Of a stretch of DNA of 8,956 nucleotides, positions 1 through 6,132 are shown piece by piece. The stretch's first letter is position 1. Each line of letters begins with the position of its first letter. Below the pieces are notes generated by a model. The model did no database searches, was not told where the DNA came from, and saw only the letters and a program-made list of their open reading frames with translations. The DNA is from an uncultured Gammaproteobacteria bacterium. GTDB lineage: Bacteria > Pseudomonadota > Gammaproteobacteria > CAIUAS01. Position numbers and translations under genes: made by a program. Location: NCBI GenBank assembly GCA_903897205.1, contig CAIUAS010000019.1, forward strand, positions 1-8,956. Direction: 5' to 3'.

Positions 1-184
1 ACGCTATCCATGCGCTGGGTGGGTTCTCGTCTTCGTCCTGATTATAAAGTGGTAATTGTCCGATTTCGACAATCTCCATGTGAAGTGTCGAAGGAGCGAG
101 CGACCTCAGTGCCATTGCCATTTTGCGGTTCCAAGATTCTTTGCGTAGGCTCCCAATTAACACTGCGATTTTCCTAGTTTTCAT
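1..184 (-). CDS. NADPH-dependent FMN reductase family protein (N-terminal part, truncated by window edge)
   Basis: The first 61 residues are visible; the rest lies left of base 1. The opening strand KIAVLIGSLRKESWNRKMA (residues 5-23) is the phosphate-binding loop of the flavodoxin-like NADPH-dependent FMN reductase family, where GSLRK.S.NRK.A is the usual signature. It is followed by the family's second-strand pattern EIVEIGQLPLYNQD (37-50). Members are cytosolic flavoproteins that reduce FMN, quinones, chromate or azo compounds with NAD(P)H; the exact substrate cannot be told. Two ATGs lie side by side. The second (182-184) is chosen because the AAGGAG at 190-195 stands 5 bases from it but only 2 from the first. 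The gene starts 31 bases after the OPT transporter stop on the same strand, so the two are probably co-transcribed. Family assignment is confident, the role is not. Confidence 0.85.
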   Translation of the reverse strand, partial: MKTRKIAVLIGSLRKESWNRKMAMALRSLAPSTLHMEIVEIGQLPLYNQDEDENPPSAWIA

Positions 185-189
185 CATTT

Positions 190-195
190 CTCCTT
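190..195 (-). promoter_or_regulatory. Ribosome binding site of the FMN reductase
   Basis: AAGGAG on the minus strand, 5 bases before the ATG at 184. It decides between two adjacent ATG codons, because the other (185-187) would leave only 2 bases of spacing. Confidence 0.7.
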
Positions 196-215
196 AAGGT
201 TAAAAGTATTTATTT

Positions 216-2246
216 TTAATTCGATTTGCAGGCGGCTCGATGCAGCCAAATGAGTAAGCCCATGGTGACGATAATAGCAATGCCATCGGCAAATGGCGCA
301 AAATGATCAGAGGCTAATTTTAATACATCGGTAGATTGCGCGATAGCGAAAGGAATCGCTAAAATAACGCCCATTAATGCCGAACCTGCCACAATTCCGC
401 AGGCTAGAATTAAGCTGTTTTGCCGACCATATTTAATAGCTTGCTGATCGGCCTCTGAATTGCTTGGATGTTTGCGATAAACAGCGCGTTCAATAAAATA
501 AGAAGCGATGCCGCCTATAATTAATGGCAAAGAGGCATCTAATGGCAAATAAATGCCAAGGCCGACGGCTAACACAGGCAAACTAGCGCCTTTTTTGCGT
601 AATAGATGGTCAATAATAATTGAAAAAATAGCCACTATTGCGCCAGTAATAATCATGTTCCAAGGTAAATTATCTGTAAATACTCCTTGCGCTAGTGCCG
701 CCATTAAACCTGCTTGAGGGGCAGCTAACATCTGAGAAGGATCCATGCCGGCGCGTGGAAAAACCCCGCCAATGCCATAAGCGTTAAATAATAGTTGTAA
801 GATGGGCGGGATAACAAAGGCAGCAACTACGACGCCAATCATCATCATAAATTGTTGTTTCCAAGGAGTGGCGCCAACAATTTGTCCTGCTTTTAAATCT
901 TGAATAGTTTCATTAGTAACGACATTGGCCGCTGCAATGACGGTGGTTATAATAATAGCTAAGCCAGCCGCCGCTAAACGTTGATCGGGCCTGCTTGCAA
1001 AATGAATAAAATGGCCAAATAAAATTAGTATAATTAAAGAAATAACTAATAAAGCAGATAACATGAGGCCTGAACCAGGACTATTGGTTGAACCGACTAA
1101 TCCAGCAAAATAACCACTGACAGCTGATATGGCAAAACCAACAAAAACTATAAAGGCTAACGCAATGAGGATAGTTATTATTTGCATGGAAAGGCTAAGC
1201 TGTAAAATTGCGCTGCCTGTGTAATGTTGAATTAAAATCGCTAAGGGAATAAATAAAACCAGCATAGCTATTAAGACATATTTAATGGGTAAATCGCGTT
1301 CGGTGCGTAAAATAGCGGAAAAATTAGTTTTTTGTGAGCTTTTCATGGTGGCAAAGGATGCTCGCAGACCTTCAATAATGGGTTTGACTAAAGTAAATAA
1401 AGTCCAAATACCGCCAACCAACATGGTACCAACGCCAATATAACGGATATGGCTATTCCACATGGCTAAAGCGGTATCGCTCGCCTCACCAATAGGGACC
1501 CCGTTAAGATAAGTTAAAACAGGAACGCCTATGATCCAACCTAGGATGACGCCTACTAAGGTGCTAACGGCTACATTCACGCCCGTAATATAACCGGCAG
1601 CCAGTAATGCTGGTTCAAAACCGCAACCAACGCCATAAATAAAAGAATTGCCCGCTTTAAACCAGACCTCTATGCTATCGGCAATAAGTTGAAAACCGCC
1701 TTGAAATAAACTAATTAATCCACCTACTAAACCGCCGCTAACTAAATATTTTAAGCCGCCTTTATTTTCGGTGCTGGCTTTTAATACATGACCAATGGCG
1801 GTGCCTTCTGGAAAACGTAAAATAGTTTGCGAAAGCAATACGCGGCGTAAAGGCACAGAAAATATTACGCCTAATAAACCACCGATGATGGCGATCAGTA
1901 AAGATTCCCAATAATGAAAATTTTCCCAATATTGCAAAATGATCAGTGCAGGTAAGATATAAGCAATGCCCGCTACTAAAGCTTCACCACTGGATGCGGC
2001 TGTTTGTACAATATTATTTTCTAAAATATTAGACTGACGAAACAAGCGCAATACGCCCATAGAAATAATAGCAGCAGGAATGGAGGCCGAAATGGTAGTG
2101 CCTACTTTTAAGCCTAAATAAGCATTAGCCGCCGCTAAGATAACTGCTAATATAATCGAGAGAACAACGGCTTTACATGTAATTTCTGGTAATATTTGGG
2201 CGGCGGGAATGAACGCAGTATTGCTTGTTTCAGCGGGTTTAGTCAT
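216..2246 (-). CDS. OPT-family oligopeptide/metal-chelate transporter
   Basis: This is an inner-membrane secondary transporter of 676 residues with roughly 15-16 hydrophobic segments. The length fits the prokaryotic branch of the OPT (oligopeptide transporter / Yellow Stripe-like) family. Family landmarks are NAYLGLKVGTTISASIPAA (41-59) at the end of the first membrane segment, RFPEGTA (144-150), LVGSTNSPGSG (383-393) and QDLKAGQIVGATPWKQQ (449-465). Known family members move short peptides, glutathione derivatives or metal-chelator complexes, usually with protons; which of these applies here is not visible. The ATG at 2246 is preceded by AAGG about 8 bases upstream, and a good candidate promoter lies at 2282-2311. 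An FMN reductase follows in the same direction, and a PAS-LuxR regulator is divergent upstream. No frameshift or missing segment is seen, so the gene looks intact. Confidence 0.93.
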   Translation of the reverse strand: MTKPAETSNTAFIPAAQILPEITCKAVVLSIILAVILAAANAYLGLKVGTTISASIPAAIISMGVLRLFRQSNILENNIVQTAASSGEALVAGIAYILPALIILQYWENFHYWESLLIAIIGGLLGVIFSVPLRRVLLSQTILRFPEGTAIGHVLKASTENKGGLKYLVSGGLVGGLISLFQGGFQLIADSIEVWFKAGNSFIYGVGCGFEPALLAAGYITGVNVAVSTLVGVILGWIIGVPVLTYLNGVPIGEASDTALAMWNSHIRYIGVGTMLVGGIWTLFTLVKPIIEGLRASFATMKSSQKTNFSAILRTERDLPIKYVLIAMLVLFIPLAILIQHYTGSAILQLSLSMQIITILIALAFIVFVGFAISAVSGYFAGLVGSTNSPGSGLMLSALLVISLIILILFGHFIHFASRPDQRLAAAGLAIIITTVIAAANVVTNETIQDLKAGQIVGATPWKQQFMMMIGVVVAAFVIPPILQLLFNAYGIGGVFPRAGMDPSQMLAAPQAGLMAALAQGVFTDNLPWNMIITGAIVAIFSIIIDHLLRKKGASLPVLAVGLGIYLPLDASLPLIIGGIASYFIERAVYRKHPSNSEADQQAIKYGRQNSLILACGIVAGSALMGVILAIPFAIAQSTDVLKLASDHFAPFADGIAIIVTMGLLIWLHRAACKSN

Positions 2247-2281
2247 TATTTAAACCTTGGTTGATAAATTAAGTTGTCTAT

Positions 2282-2311
2282 TGTATAGCATTTCTCAGCT
2301 AATTTATGCAA
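2282..2311 (-). promoter_or_regulatory. Candidate sigma70 promoter of the OPT transporter operon
   Basis: Read on the minus strand there is TTGCAT (2311-2306), an 18-base spacer and TATACA (2287-2282), preceded by TGC, which makes an extended -10 (TGnTATACA). Transcription would begin near 2275 and leave a leader of about 30 bases before the ATG at 2246. Four of six bases match the -35 consensus and four or five the -10. It is the best minus-strand promoter match I find in this intergenic region. Confidence 0.55.
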
Positions 2312-2383
2312 TGGGTCGCCTTGGTTATATTTAATGATGATATTGGTAAAGCTATTTCAGAGGCGGTTGAACATCATTTTTAA
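2306..2383 (+). other. 25-codon open frame of doubtful status (possible gene remnant)
   Basis: An ATG at 2306 opens 25 codons ending in TAA at 2381-2383. The C-terminal part, NDDIGKAISEAVEHHF, has the composition and helix pattern of a real protein tail. There is no good ribosome binding site and a stop lies two codons before the ATG. It overlaps the candidate transporter promoter and is followed 5 bases later by a small palindrome. It could be the decayed end of a lost gene, part of a genomic repeat, or chance. I do not recognise a family. Confidence 0.2.
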
Positions 2384-2387
2384 ATAG

Positions 2388-2400
2388 CGAGGATTCCTCG
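2388..2400. repeat. Small palindrome CGAGGA-T-TCCTCG
   Basis: Two 6-base arms around a single central T form a near-perfect dyad between the divergent OPT and PAS-LuxR genes, 104 bases before the luxR start. There is no T-run after it, so it is not an intrinsic terminator. An operator site is possible, but nothing else in the sequence supports that. Confidence 0.35.
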
Positions 2401-2485
2401 GCTTCTAACCAAAATAGACCACAATGAATTCTAATTCAGGTATGCTAACCAATAATGCTTAACATATTTAACTAGAGAGTTTGCG

Positions 2486-2512
2486 ATGAGAATAAAAAAG
2501 TCTTATGAATAA
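2486..2512 (+). CDS. Possible 8-codon leader peptide overlapping the luxR start
   Basis: ATG at 2486 encodes MRIKKSYE and stops with TAA at 2510-2512, six codons' worth of bases after its start region and just inside the PAS-LuxR gene, whose ATG is at 2505. A purine-rich AGAGAG (2474-2479) stands 6 bases before this ATG, which is better placed than anything before the luxR ATG (only AAAAAAG). Ribosomes ending this mini-ORF would stop within 8 bases of the luxR start, so translational coupling is plausible. Such a short frame can also arise by chance. Confidence 0.3.
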   Translation: MRIKKSYE

Positions 2513-3233
2513 AACCATTAAAATGAAATCTATTTTTTTGCCGCGCTTGCCTCATGCTAATAGTGTTCAAGTATGGATGGATAACGAGCATAGATTTATT
2601 GCGGCAAATGATAGTACTGTCAAACTGTTTGGTTATGCGAAATTAGATTCTATGCTTGGTAAACAACCAGAGCATATGAAGTGCCAAGCAGTTGAATGCG
2701 CCGCTTTGTTTGTTTTGCAAAATGAAATTGTTATGGCTAATCAAAAACCTCTCATCATTTTGGATATACACCCGTATGCTGATGGCTCAACTCGCACTTT
2801 TATGACGACGAAATGTCCGCTCTATGATCAAAACGGAAAAATCTTTGCGGTAGAATGTCAGTGTGTCGATATAGAGGAAAAAAACATGAGTTTGTTTTTG
2901 AGTCGGCTGCTTAGTATGGATAAAATTTTTAACGCAGGGTCAGCGAACCAAACGAGCTATTTAATGAGTCAGTCTAATCCTGTGACATCACTGTCGAGGC
3001 GAGAAGAAGAATGTTTGTTTTATGTCATAAGAGGATTTTCTATGAAGCAAATAGCTAAACTTTTAAGCCTAAAGCCCAAAACGGTTGAAAGCTATATAGA
3101 GAATATTAAAAGTAAGTTTGGTTGTACAACTAAGCAACAACTGATTGAATGCGCTATCGTTAATGGATTAATACCTTTTATTCCCAGATCTTTGTTTGGC
3201 AAAGCTAATCTTAGCATCATCCTTACAAGCTAA
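2505..3233 (+). CDS. PAS-LuxR (GerE-type) transcriptional regulator
   Basis: This 242-residue cytosolic protein has two parts. Residues about 20-125 look like a PAS sensor fold: VWMDNEHRFIAANDSTVKLFGY at the start follows the usual PAS pattern, and CPLYDQNGKIFAVECQCVDI (104-123) matches the closing strands. Residues about 162-222 are a LuxR/GerE helix-turn-helix: LSRREEECLFYVIRGFSMKQ, then IAKLLSLKPKTVESYIENIK with recognition helix near 190-206. No autoinducer-binding domain and no receiver domain with its aspartate are seen, so the signal is probably a small ligand or cofactor in the PAS pocket. The ATG at 2505 is the first possible in frame (a stop lies four codons upstream). It lacks a clear ribosome binding site, and Met7 (2523) is an alternative. 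Divergent placement suggests control of the OPT operon or of itself; this is inference. Confidence 0.85.
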   Translation: MNKTIKMKSIFLPRLPHANSVQVWMDNEHRFIAANDSTVKLFGYAKLDSMLGKQPEHMKCQAVECAALFVLQNEIVMANQKPLIILDIHPYADGSTRTFMTTKCPLYDQNGKIFAVECQCVDIEEKNMSLFLSRLLSMDKIFNAGSANQTSYLMSQSNPVTSLSRREEECLFYVIRGFSMKQIAKLLSLKPKTVESYIENIKSKFGCTTKQQLIECAIVNGLIPFIPRSLFGKANLSIILTS

Positions 3234-3234
3234 G

Positions 3235-3360
3235 TTATACTCGTCGTGCTTCGTTTTTAGGCTGGTGTAACACGGCTTTTGCAATACCTATTTTTTATTA
3301 TATATCTCGGTTACTCAAGACATGTTGCACCAGCTTAAAAGCGAAGCTCTTTAAGTATAA
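3235..3360. mobile_element. 126-bp inverted-repeat element, MITE-like
   Basis: The left arm 3235-3272 and right arm 3323-3360 are 38-base imperfect inverted repeats around a 50-base centre. The outer 7 bases (TTATACT / AGTATAA) and an inner block of 25 (3248-3272 with 3323-3347) match best. The three mismatches of the inner block are all U-G or G-U pairs in plus-strand RNA, so the transcript can form an unbroken 25-pair stem. The element has no coding capacity, begins one base after the luxR stop and fills the gap before the hydantoinase operon. Ends, size and lack of genes fit a miniature inverted-repeat transposable element or a REP-like intergenic palindrome. No convincing target duplication is seen, and copy number cannot be judged from one window. 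Confidence 0.6.
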
Positions 3361-3361
3361 T
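3356..3361 (+). promoter_or_regulatory. Perfect -10 box at the right end of the inverted-repeat element
   Basis: TATAAT spans the right boundary of the element (its last five bases plus the first flanking base) and points to the hydantoinase operon. The -35 position is poor: CTTAAA at 3334-3339 gives a 16-base spacer and three of six matches. A start near 3368 would give a leader of about 78 bases. It is the best -10 sequence in the gap before the operon. Confidence 0.4.
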
Positions 3362-3378
3362 TTATTCTCCATCCTGTT

Positions 3379-3401
3379 AATACCGGATTTTTTCAGGTAT
3401 T
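3379..3401 (+). other. Hairpin in the presumed 5' leader of the hydantoinase operon
   Basis: AATACC (3379-3384) pairs with GGTATT (3396-3401). After one mismatch, two more pairs close a five-T loop. No T-run follows, so it is not a classical terminator. It lies between the candidate promoter and the ribosome binding site, and whether it regulates anything is unknown. Confidence 0.3.
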
Positions 3402-3436
3402 TTATGCGGCGCTAATAATACACAATGCAGTTTTTT

Positions 3437-3440
3437 GAGG
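3437..3440 (+). promoter_or_regulatory. Ribosome binding site deciding the hydantoinase start
   Basis: GAGG, 5 bases before the ATG at 3446. The earlier in-frame ATG at 3425 has no purine-rich sequence before it, so 3446 is preferred. Confidence 0.7.
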
Positions 3441-3445
3441 ATGCT

Positions 3446-5068
3446 ATGGCTCAAGAATACCTTTGTATCGGTATCGATATTGGAGGAACTAACACCGATG
3501 CTATTTTGTTAGCAGGTAAGCAAATTATTGCTACCATTAAAACCAATACAACACCAGATATTACCCAAGGAGTTGCGATTGCTATTAATCATTTACTTCA
3601 AACAAGCCATTTAACAGCGGGTGAAATAGATGTAGTAGTGATAGGTACGACCCATTTTGTCAATACCGTTTTGCAAGCTAAAGGATTAAATGAAGTGCTA
3701 GTTATTCGTTTGGCAAAACCTGCTACAACGGTAATAGAACCATTGGCGGATTGGCCAGCAAACTTACAAGCAGCGGTTGGCGATAATTGTGAAGTTATTG
3801 GTGGGGGTTATGAATATAATGGTAAAGAGATAGCGCCATTAGATTGTGAAAGATTGAAAGAATTAGCTAGCCTGGCGCAAGCTAAATTAATTAAAGCGGC
3901 GGCGATTACGGGGGTATTTGCTAACGTTAATCCTGCTCAAGAAAATGCAGCTTATGAAATATTAAATAATTTATTGCCTGAAATGCAGATTTCCTTGTCG
4001 CATAAAATCGGTGGACTAAATTTATTAACCCGCGAAAATGCGACCATATTAAATGCGGCTTTATCAGTAGAATTTAAGAAATTTTATGAAGGGATAAAAA
4101 GTGCCATTATTGATGCTGAACTCTCTCAAGCAAAAATATTCTTTAGTTCAAATGATGGCACCCTAGAAGAACCGCGAGATATATTTCCCATTGCAACGTA
4201 TGGTTCAGGGCCAAGTAATAGTATGCGTGGTGCAGCAGCGCTTGCAGAGGTTACAGCAGCCATTGTGGCAGATATCGGTGGAACTTCGACAGACGTCGGT
4301 ATACTGAAAAATAGCTTTCCACTTGAGGCGGGCTACGAAATAAAAATCGGTAATGCAGAGGAAAATGTTACTTGCAATTTCTCAGCACCACTGACTCGTT
4401 CCTGTGCATTAGGTGGCGGTAGTAAGATACTCGTTGATGCCAATAATGAAATTAAGGTGGGGCCAGAATCGGTAGGCTATCAATTAAATAAAGAAGCCAT
4501 TATTTTTGGTGGCAAAACACTAACCGTTACCGATATCGCAGTAGCGAAGGGACGCTTAAAACTAGGCAACCCCGCTTTTTTAAAAACAATAAATCCTCTT
4601 ATTATTGATAAGGCCGATGAGTTTATTCATGCTAAATTAATTGAGATGGTTGATCTCATATTGCCTTTTGCTAAATCCAGTCATCCTTTGCCGTTGATTT
4701 TAGTGGGTGGTGGCGCGTATTTATTTGATCAGCAGCTATTATTGAAGTTTCTAGCAGGAAAAATCGCCCGTATTATTGTTCCTGAACATGCAGGTAATGC
4801 TAATGCGCTGGGTGCCGCTATTGCTAAAATTAGTGCTTGTTATAGTGGCGTATTTCAATATTCTGATACGAGTGATTGTGCCGGTATTTCGCGTGAAAAA
4901 GCGATTGAAATAGCAAAGCAACAAGCCGTTAAAGCAGCCCTTGCAAAAGGTGCTGATCCCCACACAGTTAAGCTACAAGAGATTGAAGAAATGCCAATCA
5001 ATTATCTGCCTGGTAATCAAACGCGGCTGCGTATTAAAGTGATTGGAGAAAATAGGGGTGATAAATAA
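3446..5068 (+). CDS. Hydantoinase/oxoprolinase family protein (HyuA type)
   Basis: This cytosolic protein of 540 residues has the ATP-binding fold typical of HyuA, the ring-opening component of ATP-dependent N-methylhydantoinases and 5-oxoprolinases. The N-terminal domain (about 5-190) carries the phosphate loop CIGIDIGGTNTDAILL (7-22) and the family signature GTTHFVNTVLQAKG (67-80). The second domain has TYGSGPSNSMRGA (251-263), VADIGGTSTDVGIL (274-287), LVGGGA (419-424) and HAGNANALGAA (448-458). The length is that of the stand-alone short HyuA forms, not the 1,200-plus residue oxoprolinase fusions. The start at 3446 is chosen over the ATG at 3425 because only it has a ribosome binding site. 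The stop overlaps the start of the DUF917-family gene by one base (TAATG), implying translational coupling. No HyuB subunit is adjacent. Fold and family are sure; the substrate is unknown and may be a hydantoin-like ring. Confidence 0.9.
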   Translation: MAQEYLCIGIDIGGTNTDAILLAGKQIIATIKTNTTPDITQGVAIAINHLLQTSHLTAGEIDVVVIGTTHFVNTVLQAKGLNEVLVIRLAKPATTVIEPLADWPANLQAAVGDNCEVIGGGYEYNGKEIAPLDCERLKELASLAQAKLIKAAAITGVFANVNPAQENAAYEILNNLLPEMQISLSHKIGGLNLLTRENATILNAALSVEFKKFYEGIKSAIIDAELSQAKIFFSSNDGTLEEPRDIFPIATYGSGPSNSMRGAAALAEVTAAIVADIGGTSTDVGILKNSFPLEAGYEIKIGNAEENVTCNFSAPLTRSCALGGGSKILVDANNEIKVGPESVGYQLNKEAIIFGGKTLTVTDIAVAKGRLKLGNPAFLKTINPLIIDKADEFIHAKLIEMVDLILPFAKSSHPLPLILVGGGAYLFDQQLLLKFLAGKIARIIVPEHAGNANALGAAIAKISACYSGVFQYSDTSDCAGISREKAIEIAKQQAVKAALAKGADPHTVKLQEIEEMPINYLPGNQTRLRIKVIGENRGDK

Positions 5069-6132
5069 TGTCATATCAATTAACTGAAATAGATGTTCAG
5101 GATATTGCCCTTGGCACTGGATTTTTAGGCTCTGGTGGTGGTGGGGATACAAAAATTGGGGAAATAATAACCAAGAGAGCCATTGGTGGGGGAGCCAAAA
5201 TAGTCGTTGAAAGTTTGCAGGAAATTGCCGATGAATCGCTTGTGATTGTGATAGGAGTAATGGGGGCGCCAACGGTACTTGCTGAGAAATTGCCGGCTAA
5301 GGAAGAAGGGTGCAATGCAATCCAGAAAATGGAAGAAATACTTGGAGAAAAGATTAGCCATGTCATTCCGTTAGAAATTGGCGGGATGAATGGTTTGTAT
5401 GCTATTTATGTGGCCTCGCAGGCACAAAAAATAATTATCGACGGCGATTGCATGGGGCGCGCATTTCCAGAAATTCAAATGGTGACGCCCCATATCTATG
5501 GAGAAATTAAACAATGCGTGGCGGTTCTAGCTAATGGTCAGGAATCCTGGGCCCTGAGCGCAGAAAATCTTCCTGAATTAGAATTACAAGCACGTCAAAA
5601 AACAACAGAAATGGGTGGTATAGTTACGCTTGCTTATTTACCGATGCGAGGCAAAGAGGCAAGAGAATGCTGTGTTCCGAATTCTATTTCGGTAGCGCAA
5701 AAAATCGGTAACAATTTACATGCTAAGGCAAATCTAGCTGTATTGCATGCTAGTTTGCAAGAAACCCAATATACCCCCATTAACCTGATCATTAATGGCA
5801 AAATTATTGATTTGCATAGAAAGCTGGAGCATGGCTTTAATAAAGGATGGGCCATTATTCAAGCTTTAACTGGATTGCAAACAATAAGAATTGATTTTCA
5901 AAATGAAAATCTACGAGCTGTTAACTTAAAGACGGGAGCAGAAGTTGCCATTGTCCCAACTATTATCACTATGCTGGATAATGAATTTAAACCATTATCA
6001 TGCGAATGTTTAAGGGTGGGGCTTGAAGTCTCCGTGGTGACACTACAAGTTCCGCCGCTTTTGCGTACCGATAAGGCTTTAAATATTGTCGGCCCAGCGG
6101 CTTTTAAATTAGATGACATATTATTGCAATAA
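5068..6132 (+). CDS. DUF917 / S-methyl-thiohydantoin desulfurase family protein
   Basis: This 354-residue soluble protein belongs to the COG3535/DUF917 family, recognised by the glycine-rich GTGFLGSGGGGDT (16-28), PLEIGGMN (101-108), DGDCMGRAFPEIQM (125-138), PTIITMLD (297-304) and the tail VGPAAFKLDD (341-350). DUF917 has been renamed after S-methyl-thiohydantoin desulfurase, and members usually sit beside, or in fungi are fused to, HyuA-type proteins, as here. The conserved Asp-Gly-Asp-Cys and Glu-Ile-Gly-Gly segments are likely active-site elements, which is inference. The start overlaps the previous stop (TAATG), with AGGGG about 10 bases upstream. The length is close to the family norm and no break is seen. 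The last 12 bases are shared with the convergent PRPP synthetase homologue. The pair probably acts in sequence on a cyclic urea, thiourea or amide compound. Confidence 0.88.
   Translation: MSYQLTEIDVQDIALGTGFLGSGGGGDTKIGEIITKRAIGGGAKIVVESLQEIADESLVIVIGVMGAPTVLAEKLPAKEEGCNAIQKMEEILGEKISHVIPLEIGGMNGLYAIYVASQAQKIIIDGDCMGRAFPEIQMVTPHIYGEIKQCVAVLANGQESWALSAENLPELELQARQKTTEMGGIVTLAYLPMRGKEARECCVPNSISVAQKIGNNLHAKANLAVLHASLQETQYTPINLIINGKIIDLHRKLEHGFNKGWAIIQALTGLQTIRIDFQNENLRAVNLKTGAEVAIVPTIITMLDNEFKPLSCECLRVGLEVSVVTLQVPPLLRTDKALNIVGPAAFKLDDILLQ
6121..6132. repeat. Perfect 12-base palindrome forming the ends of two convergent genes
   Basis: TTATTGCAATAA reads identically on both strands and encodes Leu-Leu-Gln-stop in each direction. 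The DUF917-family protein ends LLQ and so does the PRPP synthetase homologue. The two operons therefore overlap tail to tail with no intergenic terminator. Confidence 0.95.

Noticed and set aside
2505..3233. Quorum-sensing LuxR receptor
   Set aside because: The N-terminal half looks like a PAS fold, lacks the autoinducer-binding pattern, and no luxI-type synthase is nearby.
3235..3360. Reading the large inverted repeat as the intrinsic terminator of luxR
   Set aside because: The loop is about 50 bases and no T-run follows the right arm, so it is not a standard intrinsic terminator, although the hairpin may still influence the luxR 3' end.
3425..3445. Earlier ATG giving a 7-residue longer hydantoinase
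   Set aside because: No ribosome binding site before it, and the added residues are not part of the family's N-terminus, which begins just before the phosphate loop.
4751..5366. Several 70-99 codon minus-strand frames across the hydantoinase/DUF917 junction
   Set aside because: They mutually overlap, lie antisense to two conserved proteins and show no domain. The proline-rich text comes from reading glycine codons backwards.
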